DNA from: Gammaproteobacteria bacterium
Lineage (GTDB): Bacteria > Pseudomonadota > Gammaproteobacteria > JAGOUN01
DNA: 33,294 nucleotides
Direction: 5' to 3'
Assembly: GCA_018061255.1 (NCBI GenBank)
Contig: JAGOUN010000013.1
Location: 1 to 33,294 of the forward strand
Shown here: positions 17,433 to 24,991 of the stretch, piece by piece
Numbering within the stretch: position 1 is the stretch's first letter
Layout of the letters: each line of letters opens with the position of its first letter
Program-made: the position numbers and the translations under genes
Notes under the pieces: model-generated
The model's input: only the letters and a program-made list of their open reading frames with translations
Database searches by the model: none
What the model was told of the DNA's origin: nothing

Positions 17433-19181
17433 ATTGATAATGTTATTTTCTTGCGTCAGCTCTCCTCCAGAATCAACAATGCCAGAAGGAGTTGTTGCCG
17501 TAACATTAATCACATTACCACTAATTTCTCCCGACACGGTAGATGTATTATAAACACCTATCGCTATTCCCTCGTCATTAGTGACCGTTAATGTAGAGTT
17601 TGTTAGATTTATCTCATTCGCTTCGGAATTGCTTAGATTAATACGTAAGCCATAGGCACGATGAGTTGAATCAGTAGAATTTGAAGTTGCAATTAATGTT
17701 GATTCAGAAATATTGATTTCACCAGTCTCACCGCCTACATACACAGCAGCGGCATTAAAAGTTTCTGAAGTGCTTGTAATAGTTGAATCAGTGATGGTAA
17801 CGTTATTTGCGCCATTCAGCTCAACACCCCGAGCATCTGCACTACGACTAGTATAAGCAGTAATAGTGGCATCACTAATAACCAATGCCCCACTGGAACT
17901 CGCTTTTATGCCTGTTTCATAATAATCATGTTCATTCGTAGAACCAACAACCACATTATCAATGGTAGCATTGGCACCAGAAATGTTAATGCCTGTGGAG
18001 TTATTAGTACCAAAACCTATGAGCTGTAAATTAGCGACTGAATTATCAGTACCCATTAAAACCAGCCCTTCCGATTGAATAATTGGACGATCATCCCCGG
18101 TCGCCACGGTCTTATAATCATCGGCATAACCTGCAATGGTCTGGGTGCCAGTTAACGTTATTGTAGTTGCGCTATTATAATCCGTACCTGTGTCTTCAAC
18201 GCGAATTTGCGCATCAGATGATGCGCCACTTATTTGATCTATATCGGTATAAGGATTTTCATACGTACCGTCTTCAGCACTGCCTGCTGCATCACTATTC
18301 ACAAAATAAAGATTATTAGCTTGCAATGCTTGCTCATCGCTGAACTTGGTATATTCGCTCACGGGCAATCCATTCGATGTCGTATTCACATCTAAATTAC
18401 GATACACCGGTGAATTCATTAAATTACTGGTAGTCGCATCGTTGTTATGCGCGCCGAAAGTGAAAGAAACCCCCGCAAAAACACGATTATGATTGGCATT
18501 ATCGTACCCATCGCCAATGAAAATCGTCGTATGATCATTCGTATAAAAATCTAATTGCGCATTTGCCCCCATCATAGCATTCGCATTGTCACGATTAAAA
18601 GCATACGGTGATAAATTCACTTGCCAACGATTATCGGCTTGAAAACGGTAGCCCACGGTAAAATCAGCGCCATAACTTAAAGACTCATAGTTATACTGCA
18701 TACGATCCATTTCACTATGCCCGGAAAAATCGACAAACTGTGTATTGCCGAATTCATCTGCCCAACCTTGACTCGTCAGGTTAGTTTTATTACCCACTGG
18801 CAAATAATAATTGACACGGTATTGCCAAGTGGGGGTTAAATATTCCATTCCAGGGCTAATCACATTGTAATAAGATTCGGAAGCAGAACGTTCTCGATCA
18901 TAAAATAAATAGCCACCTAAAATACCCTCAGAAGTGATTTGCTGACGATAACCGCCCCCGGCACTCAAAATACCCGCATTGGTGCTGGCGCCTGAAAATT
19001 GTAGATCCGTATAAAGCATTTGCTGATCATTGGAATAAACAGGAATTAACCCATCGGCCCAAGCACCCGCATAAGAACCGCCCATCGCAAGCGCTGTCAC
19101 GCTTGGTTCGTAGGCATGAGCAATGATGGGTAACGTTGTGGCTAAACACATGGCGAGTGTCTTTAATCGCAGTCCTTGCAT
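17421..19181 (-). CDS. Inverse-autotransporter-like outer membrane protein with beta-helix passenger
   Basis: A predicted outer membrane surface protein, function unknown. The start at 19181 is preferred: AAGGAG lies seven bases upstream and it opens directly into a signal peptide (residues 1-23, cleavage AHA before YEP). The frame extends eight codons further to 19205. Residues about 24-244 look like a porin-type barrel related to the inverse autotransporter domain, with alternating strands such as GILGGYLFYDRER and a final strand RVFAGVSFTFG. A linker containing SPVYRNLDV follows. From about 291 (LYFVNSDAAGSAEDGTYENP) to 586 it is a Ser/Thr/Asn-rich right-handed beta-helix with repeated N-I/V-T-I-x-S-T-I/L turns. 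No LysM or Ig-like domains are seen. Cys is absent from the barrel and passenger. Confidence 0.75.
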   Translation of the reverse strand: MQGLRLKTLAMCLATTLPIIAHAYEPSVTALAMGGSYAGAWADGLIPVYSNDQQMLYTDLQFSGASTNAGILSAGGGYRQQITSEGILGGYLFYDRERSASESYYNVISPGMEYLTPTWQYRVNYYLPVGNKTNLTSQGWADEFGNTQFVDFSGHSEMDRMQYNYESLSYGADFTVGYRFQADNRWQVNLSPYAFNRDNANAMMGANAQLDFYTNDHTTIFIGDGYDNANHNRVFAGVSFTFGAHNNDATTSNLMNSPVYRNLDVNTTSNGLPVSEYTKFSDEQALQANNLYFVNSDAAGSAEDGTYENPYTDIDQISGASSDAQIRVEDTGTDYNSATTITLTGTQTIAGYADDYKTVATGDDRPIIQSEGLVLMGTDNSVANLQLIGFGTNNSTGINISGANATIDNVVVGSTNEHDYYETGIKASSSGALVISDATITAYTSRSADARGVELNGANNVTITDSTITSTSETFNAAAVYVGGETGEINISESTLIATSNSTDSTHRAYGLRINLSNSEANEINLTNSTLTVTNDEGIAIGVYNTSTVSGEISGNVINVTATTPSGIVDSGGELTQENNIINLSS

Positions 19182-19253
19182 GGTAAATCTCCTTGAAATA
19201 GTCAACTAGATTAACCTAATCTCAAATTTTAACGCAAGGATTTCATTTAAAGC

Positions 19254-19283
19254 TTGAAAAATTGGCTTAGAAACAGGTATTGT
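19254..19283 (+). promoter_or_regulatory. Predicted promoter of the mla-type operon
   Basis: TTGAAA (19254-19259) and TATTGT (19278-19283) are 18 bases apart. A start near 19290 would place the in-frame TTG at 19280 upstream of the message and favours an ATG at 19304 or 19313 as start codon. Confidence 0.4.
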
Positions 19284-19312
19284 CTAATCATATGCATTGG
19301 ATAATGGCAAAT

Positions 19313-20443
19313 ATGGAATATTCCTCAGCCACATTGAGCTTTTCACTGATTGAAACGCCGCAACAATTGAATCTACAACTTTCAGGGGCACTGACGCGCT
19401 TTAGTTTGCCCGAGCTGAATAAAGCGTTTCAAGCTGCGCTTTCGTCGAAAAATCTCGCTAAACTCAGCGTTTCTACGCAAGGCATTACGCACTGGGATAC
19501 TGCTGGTTTAATTCAACTGAAAGAATGCATTAAAAATGCGCAAAAATTAATTCTCTGCACACTAGAACCCTTGCCAACTCAATTGCAGTCACTCTGGTCA
19601 ATGGTCTCCGATGAAGCATTGAGGCAAGACGTAATTCCTGAAGAGCCAACTCTAAAAGGCTTTGCAGGACTCGGTCAAATAGTGATGCAATTTTTTTCAA
19701 ATGTAAAATTAAGCCTGCAATACACTGGAGAAATTGTTGCCTGTTTTGGGTCTTTTCTTAGACACCCCAAAAGCTTAGATTTAAAAAAAGTACTCTTCTA
19801 TATTCAAGACGTTGGCCCAAACAGCATTCCTTTAACGTTTTTAATCGGTATTCTTTTTGGGTTAATCATGGCCTTTCAATCGGCTGGATTATTGAAAAGC
19901 TTTGGCGCGGAAATTTATGTGGCCAATCTCGTCTCAGTTGCTCTTGTGAAAGAATTAGGTCCATTACTGATGGCAATTATTTTAACCGGCCGAATTGCCT
20001 CAGCTTATGCGGCGGAAATCAGCGTGATGCAAGTTAATCAAGAAATTGATGCATTGAAAGTGATGGGCTTGAACCCCATTCCTTACTTGGTCTTACCTCG
20101 CCTGATTGCTACTGCGTTAATTGCTCCATTTATCGCTCTCTTTATGGACTTCTTTGGGCTCCTAGGATGCGGCCTTGTTATGCATGGGGAAGGATTCAGC
20201 CGCAATGTGATTATCGAACAAATGTTTATCTTTCTTTCTTTTGGCGATTTTATCAGTAGCCTTATTAAATCGATGATTTTTGGCGTGTTAATTGCCGGCA
20301 TTGGTTGTTTTCAAGGTCTTAATAGCGAGAAAAATGCAACAGCAGTGGGAGCAGCCACCACCCAAACTATGGTCATGTGTATTGTCATTGTCACATCAAC
20401 TGATGGACTTTTCACCACCCTACTTTTTTACATGGGGCTATAA
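19313..20443 (+). CDS. mlaE: MlaE-family lipid ABC transporter permease with N-terminal STAS (MlaB-like) domain
   Basis: The inner-membrane permease of an MCE-type phospholipid transporter. Residues about 1-100 form a STAS domain resembling MlaB (LNLQLSGALTRFSLPELN, then THWDTAGLIQL). The remainder is the MlaE permease, with NSIPLTFLIGILFGLIMAF, the coupling region AEISVMQVNQEIDALKVMGL and DGLFTTLLFYMGL at the end; five to six membrane helices. In E. coli MlaB and MlaE are separate; here they are fused. The start is uncertain: ATG at 19313 is used, but 19304, 19292 or TTG 19280 are in frame and none has a strong ribosome binding site. The ATPase gene starts two bases after the stop. Confidence 0.88.
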   Translation: MEYSSATLSFSLIETPQQLNLQLSGALTRFSLPELNKAFQAALSSKNLAKLSVSTQGITHWDTAGLIQLKECIKNAQKLILCTLEPLPTQLQSLWSMVSDEALRQDVIPEEPTLKGFAGLGQIVMQFFSNVKLSLQYTGEIVACFGSFLRHPKSLDLKKVLFYIQDVGPNSIPLTFLIGILFGLIMAFQSAGLLKSFGAEIYVANLVSVALVKELGPLLMAIILTGRIASAYAAEISVMQVNQEIDALKVMGLNPIPYLVLPRLIATALIAPFIALFMDFFGLLGCGLVMHGEGFSRNVIIEQMFIFLSFGDFISSLIKSMIFGVLIAGIGCFQGLNSEKNATAVGAATTQTMVMCIVIVTSTDGLFTTLLFYMGL

Positions 20444-20445
20444 GC

Positions 20446-21183
20446 ATGATACCGGTTATTAATGTCGAACATCTCAATCTTGCTTATGGAGATTTGTCTA
20501 TACTGGAAGATGCTAATTTCCACGTTGATGCGGGAGAAATCCTTACCATACTTGGAGGCTCAGGCTGCGGGAAAACCACTCTGTTGCGACACCTGCTTGG
20601 CTTAGAACAACCTAAAAGTGGGATCATTCAAATTGACGGCGTAGACATCACGCAAACCACAGTAGAAAGCCAAAAAGTCTTGCTTCAAAACATGGGAGTT
20701 ATGTTTCAAAGCGGCGCCTTACTTAGCTCTTTAACATTATTGGAAAATGTATTGCTGCCTATTAGAGCGCATGCAAATTTACCTGAAAGCCTGGCGATTG
20801 AATGTGCTTTACTAAAACTTCGCCTAGTAAAATTAGAAAAATACGCCCACTTCTACCCCGCCAATATCAGCGGAGGAATGATAAAGCGTGCCGCCATTGC
20901 ACGCGCTATGGCCTTGGATGCTCATATTATTTTTCTTGATGAACCTTCTGCAGGATTAGACCCTATCAGCCATCACGAGCTAGACGACTTAATCGCAGAT
21001 TTATCCAACAATCTTAATATTAGTTTTATCATTATTACACATGAACTTGCCACTATCACTGCTATTGCAGATCGTGCCATCATACTGAATAATAAAAAAA
21101 TAATCGCGCAAGGAAGCATTGCACACTTAATGAATGAAGTTGACGACCCCTTTATAAAAGAATTTTTTAGGAACGCAAAATGA
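20446..21183 (+). CDS. mlaF: MlaF-family ABC transporter ATP-binding protein
   Basis: The ATPase of the lipid transporter, acting at the cytoplasmic face with the MlaE fusion. Over 245 residues it shows Walker A GGSGCGKTT (37-45), Q-loop MFQSGALLSSL, signature NISGGMIKRAAIARAMAL, Walker B IIFLDEPSAGLDP and switch His in ITHELATI. The Q-loop FQSGALLSSLTLLENVLLP and SGGM signature are those of the Mla/Ttg2 subfamily rather than general importers. It overlaps the MCE gene by four bases (ATGA). Confidence 0.93.
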   Translation: MIPVINVEHLNLAYGDLSILEDANFHVDAGEILTILGGSGCGKTTLLRHLLGLEQPKSGIIQIDGVDITQTTVESQKVLLQNMGVMFQSGALLSSLTLLENVLLPIRAHANLPESLAIECALLKLRLVKLEKYAHFYPANISGGMIKRAAIARAMALDAHIIFLDEPSAGLDPISHHELDDLIADLSNNLNISFIIITHELATITAIADRAIILNNKKIIAQGSIAHLMNEVDDPFIKEFFRNAK

Positions 21184-22058
21184 GCAACAAGACAAATTAT
21201 TATAAGATTGGTTTATTCACTGCCTTCAGCATTACGCTTGTCATTGCTTTTATGGTATTCCTCGGCGTGAGCAATTTATTTAAACCTTCAGTACTTGTGG
21301 AAACCTATTTTGACGAATCGGTACAGGGCTTAAACATCGGCTCGCCGGTAAAATATCGTGGTGTCACTATTGGTGCAGTCACCGAAATAGCCATGGTCAA
21401 TACGAAGTATACTGCAGGAGAAATCAAATTTCCCAATCAAGAACAGCGTTATATTTATGTGCAATTTTCACTTACACAAAAGCTGCGCAGCAAAGAATTT
21501 GATCAAAAAAATCCACAAGAAACTATCAATCAACATGTTAAAAATGGATTGCGCGCAAGTTTAGCCACGCAAGATTTAGTGGGAAATGCCTATCTCTCTC
21601 TAAATTTTATCGATGACAAAAAATCACCTCTACTGCCTATTAGCTGGACACCGAAATCAATTTATATTCCTTCAGTGCCGAGCACACTTTCTCAATTATC
21701 GGATAATCTTAGTAATATGGCGTCTCGATTAAGTGACATTGATTTTGGAAAATTAATTAATGATTTTGATCATTTGACCTTGTCTCTAGATAAGAGCATA
21801 CAAGAGGCACAAATAGGTCAGTTAAGCAAAAAATTTAATGACACTCTCGAAGAAACCACAGCGGCGATGAAACAAGTGAGTCTATTAAGCGCTGAGATCA
21901 ATCAACTTTCAAGCTCTCAGAGAAAAAACTGGGAAGATACTTTTTCAGCACTACGTCAAACAAGTCTTAATTTGGCAGCCATGAGTAGCACATTGAAAAG
22001 CGATCCCTCTGCTGCCATTTTTGGAAAACCTGTTGAACCAATGGATCCATCACAATGA
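21180..22058 (+). CDS. mlaD: MlaD-type MCE domain protein
   Basis: A periplasmic lipid-binding subunit anchored by one N-terminal helix (residues about 9-31, YKIGLFTAFSITLVIAFMVF). The MCE domain follows at about 38-150, with VETYFDESVQGLNIGSPVKY and RGVTIGAVTEIAMV, the usual order, and an insert between strands (YTAGEIKFPNQEQ). The C-terminal third is helical, with LSQLSDNLSNMASRLSD and MKQVSLLSAEINQLSSSQRK, likely packing as a coiled-coil region. At 292 residues it is longer than E. coli MlaD (183) and closer to other single-MCE subunits. It overlaps the lipoprotein gene by four bases. Confidence 0.9.
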   Translation: MSNKTNYYKIGLFTAFSITLVIAFMVFLGVSNLFKPSVLVETYFDESVQGLNIGSPVKYRGVTIGAVTEIAMVNTKYTAGEIKFPNQEQRYIYVQFSLTQKLRSKEFDQKNPQETINQHVKNGLRASLATQDLVGNAYLSLNFIDDKKSPLLPISWTPKSIYIPSVPSTLSQLSDNLSNMASRLSDIDFGKLINDFDHLTLSLDKSIQEAQIGQLSKKFNDTLEETTAAMKQVSLLSAEINQLSSSQRKNWEDTFSALRQTSLNLAAMSSTLKSDPSAAIFGKPVEPMDPSQ

Positions 22059-22669
22059 AAAAAACATTATTTACTCTTTCAATTTTAACACTCGCTCTTA
22101 CTGCGTGTATGACACATGAAAAAACACACCCCATAGAAACATATTCATTTGCGCCTGTTACAGCGCAGCCATCATCGTCTTCACCTCAAAAAGCAAGTGT
22201 GTTGCGTATGATGCCAGCAAATATTACACCACAGTTTTCAAATTACTTTTTTATCTACCGCGAGTCTACAACAAAATATTTGACTGACCCCTATCGCCAG
22301 TTTCTAACTGCACCAAACACTGAAATCACCACTTACTTACATAATCATTTAGGGCCATTGGTCAACACAAAACTTGTCACGTCAGATAACCTGACTACCG
22401 CTAATTTTATTTTACAAGAAAATATCACTGAGCTTTATGGCGATTACCAAAATAAATCAGCACCAGAAGCCATTACTAGCATACAATTTATTCTCTATAG
22501 CAATGAAAATGGTTCTCCGACACAAATAGGCGCCGTCACTCTGAATGAAAAAACCACTATTGCGCCGAATAATCCAGAGTCCTTGATGAAAGGTTATCAA
22601 CAAAACCTGGATAACATAGCCGAAAAAGCAAGTGTCTTTATCAATCAATATGTTAGCAATAAAAAATAA
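22055..22669 (+). CDS. ABC-type transport auxiliary lipoprotein, PqiC-like
   Basis: A predicted lipoprotein partner of the MCE transporter. The signal sequence ends in the lipobox LTAC, with the lipid-bearing Cys at residue 18 (FTLSILTLALTAC). The next residues are MTHE, with no Asp at +2, which favours outer membrane sorting. The 204-residue body has the PqiC/YrbC-auxiliary pattern: VLRMMPANITPQFSNYFFIY, then a strand-rich core and the C-terminal helix QQNLDNIAEKASVFINQYV. It starts inside the mlaD stop. A PqiC-like protein here in place of a separate MlaC is inference from order and fold, not proven. Confidence 0.75.
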   Translation: MKKTLFTLSILTLALTACMTHEKTHPIETYSFAPVTAQPSSSSPQKASVLRMMPANITPQFSNYFFIYRESTTKYLTDPYRQFLTAPNTEITTYLHNHLGPLVNTKLVTSDNLTTANFILQENITELYGDYQNKSAPEAITSIQFILYSNENGSPTQIGAVTLNEKTTIAPNNPESLMKGYQQNLDNIAEKASVFINQYVSNKK

Positions 22670-22753
22670 TTACAAAATATTTTTGGAGATAAGGCTGTCT
22701 TAATCTAGAACATCTATAGTGCTGATAATAAAAAAATAAAAATAAGCTATCGC

Positions 22754-22984
22754 ATGTTCAAACAAGTAAAGTATTCTGAGCGCTTACGTTATGTACCACC
22801 CACCATGGCGACTGCGGGGAAAGTGATACAAGCAGCCGGTGTCAATTTGTTTGGCGTTCAGAAGACTTTTGAAGCCTATGATTGGAAAAATCACAACAAA
22901 ATTTTAGATTGCACACGCCCTATGCAATGCCGCCAGAAAACTACTTGCACTGGCTTTTTCAGTGCATGCCGGCTTGATCACTGA
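22754..22984 (+). CDS. Small ORF of unknown status, possibly a gene remnant
   Basis: A 76-residue frame starting MFKQVKYSERLRYVPPT. I recognise no family. There is no ribosome binding site before the ATG, and the last third (CRQKTTCTGFFSACRLDH) runs through an inverted repeat (TGCACTG and CAGTGCA, 22946-22966) and looks noncoding. The first 55 residues have a more protein-like composition, so this may be the truncated start of a lost gene. It follows the transporter operon by 84 bases on the same strand. Confidence 0.25.
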   Translation: MFKQVKYSERLRYVPPTMATAGKVIQAAGVNLFGVQKTFEAYDWKNHNKILDCTRPMQCRQKTTCTGFFSACRLDH

Positions 22985-23425
22985 CTTGAAGTAATTTTGA
23001 AGTTTCACTCACGTATGCCCCCTGTTGAATAATAATAGTGAAAGCAGTCGCTTTACTTTGGAATAGTCTCCATTTTTTTCTGCTCTTACAGAAGATTCAT
23101 GAAGAGAAATTGTTTGAGATTTTGACAAAACCAATTTAAATGATATCATTCATGTGTCACTTGTGTTTTTTGCAAATTGATTTTAAATCTTTTTTAAAAT
23201 CAATAAAATAGAAGGGACAATTTTTTTATTTTCATCAATCTAAAATTCCGCCCTGGCATGTCTTATAAATTATATAATCTTTAGAGAAGCGTCATTGCGA
23301 GTACTCGAAGCAATCTATCCGATTTTATATGGCAACTTCTAAAGCTTAAGAAAAGATGGATTGCTTCGAGTACTCGCAATGACGACAACTCAAGATTTTT
23401 TTTCTGAAGATCTATAAAAAATAGC
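22985..23425. other. Gene-poor AT-rich stretch between the transporter operon and nuoN
   Basis: No supported gene lies here. It holds an AT hairpin with perfect 12-bp arms (23176-23187 and 23193-23204, ATTGATTTTAAA and its complement, 5-base loop) and the long inverted repeat at 23290-23384. There is also a T7 run after a short TGGA..TCCA stem near 23059-23079. Unknown small RNAs cannot be excluded. Confidence 0.5.
23290..23384. repeat. Long inverted repeat, 30-base arms
   Basis: Arms 23290-23319 and 23355-23384 match at 29 of 30 positions in inverted orientation, around a 35-base spacer; each arm contains CATTGCGAGTACTCGAAGCA. RNA from either strand would fold into a very stable hairpin. 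Similar CATTGCGAG...GAAGCAATC palindromes are dispersed in many proteobacterial genomes. It lies just past the nuoN stop and could end the nuo transcript. Confidence 0.75.
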
Positions 23426-24880
23426 TTACATTAACACTGCCTGACAATAAGTCAGTAGCTCTGCAGGAAATATGCCTAACAGCAACGCAAACAAGCCTGT
23501 AAGGCTCACCAGCGTAAGTGAGCCAGAAGAAACCACTGGTGCATATACCACTTCTTTCGCCGGCTCATCAAAATACATCACCTTAATGACGCGAAGATAA
23601 TAATACAAACCGACAACACTCATCAGCACTGCAAACACTGCCATTGCCACTTGACCCGCAGCCAACAAAGACAAAAGAATCGATAGCTTTGCAACAAAGC
23701 CAACAGCGGGAGGAATTCCTGCCATAGAAAAAATTAACATCATCATAATCAATGCTAGCCAAGGATGACGTCGACTTAGGCCGGCCAAATCACTGACTGT
23801 TTCAACGGTGCCCTTGTGATGATTCAACAAGGTAATCACTGCGAAAGCACCCAGAGAAACTATTGCATAACTAATCATATAAAATAACGCTGCTGATAAC
23901 CCTGCACTTGCGCTAGCGGCAAGAGCTAATAACATAAATCCCATATGTGAAATAGAGGAATACGCTAGCATGCGGCGTAAATTATTTTGGGTTAATGCGG
24001 CAATATTTCCTACAAGAAGCGATAACACAGCAATCAAATAAAGCATTTCGCTCCAATGTTCAAACAACGGAATAAACGACGTTTGAAATAAACGTATCAA
24101 TAAAAATAACACTGCAATCTTTGGGGCACCAGCCAGAAAAAGCGTAACGCTAGGCGGTGCGCCTTCGTAGACATCTGGCAGCCACATATGAAAAGGAGCC
24201 AGCCCTAATTTAAAGGCCATACCTGCTAAAATAAACGCTATGCCGACCAATAGCATGATCATTTCACCGCCTGAAGCGTGGGAAGCGGCAAGTCCAACAT
24301 CAACAAAACTGAAACTATGCGTCACTCCATAGATCAATGAAATTCCATATAATAAGAACCCAGAGGCAAGTGCGCCGGTGACAAAATATTTTAATGCTGC
24401 TTCAGAGCCTTTGCTCGAGCCACGGTGATAAGCACACAAAATATAAAGTGGAAAAGACATTAACTCTAACGCGATATAAAATGTGAGAAAATGATAGGCT
24501 GTTGCCATAACTAGCATGCCGACGATAGAAAACAAACATAATGAAAAATATTCGCCGATAGCCAATTGCTGACGAATCAATTCTTTTCGCGAATAAAATA
24601 GTGCGAAAAAACTTAGCGCTAACACCAGCAAACTGCCCAGCATAGAAAAATGATCAAGGCGAAAACGCCCTTGCGCAATGGCGACTGCGTCAGGAAAACA
24701 CCAATACTGCCGCAATATCATGCCAATACCTACAAGCAAACCTATCTGCGTACTGTAATAAATCCAGCCGTCTGCTTTGTGTTTGAAAAATGCCGTTAAC
24801 AATAAAACTATACAAGCTAGCGTTAGAATAAACGCGCTTGGCAAAATGGCATCGAAGTATAAAGCAACAAAATTTCCCAT
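23426..24880 (-). CDS. nuoN: NADH-quinone oxidoreductase subunit N
   Basis: One of the three antiporter-like proton-pumping subunits in the membrane arm of complex I. The 484-residue protein is hydrophobic throughout, with about 14 helices. Glu139 lies in YIALELMSFPLYIL, a conserved charged site of this fold, and FKLGLAPFHMWLPDVYEGAP with its Lys and His marks the central channel. The broken-helix motif follows (LRRMLAYSSISHMGFM). It is the last gene of the operon, separated from nuoM by 111 bases that contain a palindromic repeat. Confidence 0.97.
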   Translation of the reverse strand: MGNFVALYFDAILPSAFILTLACIVLLLTAFFKHKADGWIYYSTQIGLLVGIGMILRQYWCFPDAVAIAQGRFRLDHFSMLGSLLVLALSFFALFYSRKELIRQQLAIGEYFSLCLFSIVGMLVMATAYHFLTFYIALELMSFPLYILCAYHRGSSKGSEAALKYFVTGALASGFLLYGISLIYGVTHSFSFVDVGLAASHASGGEMIMLLVGIAFILAGMAFKLGLAPFHMWLPDVYEGAPPSVTLFLAGAPKIAVLFLLIRLFQTSFIPLFEHWSEMLYLIAVLSLLVGNIAALTQNNLRRMLAYSSISHMGFMLLALAASASAGLSAALFYMISYAIVSLGAFAVITLLNHHKGTVETVSDLAGLSRRHPWLALIMMMLIFSMAGIPPAVGFVAKLSILLSLLAAGQVAMAVFAVLMSVVGLYYYLRVIKVMYFDEPAKEVVYAPVVSSGSLTLVSLTGLFALLLGIFPAELLTYCQAVLM

Positions 24881-24915
24881 AAAAATATCCTAAATCAATT
24901 TTTATCACCCCTCAT

Positions 24916-24952
24916 CCGCCTAGCGGCACCTTCTCCCCTCAAGGGGAGAAGG
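24916..24952. repeat. Palindromic repeat in the nuoM-nuoN spacer
   Basis: Two adjacent hairpins: CCGC-CTA-GCGG (24916-24926) and CCTTCTCCCC-TCAA-GGGGAGAAGG (24929-24952). The preceding CCCCTCATCCGCC and the second hairpin match a repeat type common in proteobacterial intergenic DNA. In the nuo message the second hairpin would form just before the nuoN start region. Confidence 0.65.
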
Positions 24953-24991
24953 ATTCAATAGAGAAGTTACCGTTAAAATAGATACCTGTTT

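Noticed and set aside
23176-23384. CRISPR array
   Set aside because: The repeats are two inverted arms, not regularly spaced direct repeats, and no cas gene is present.
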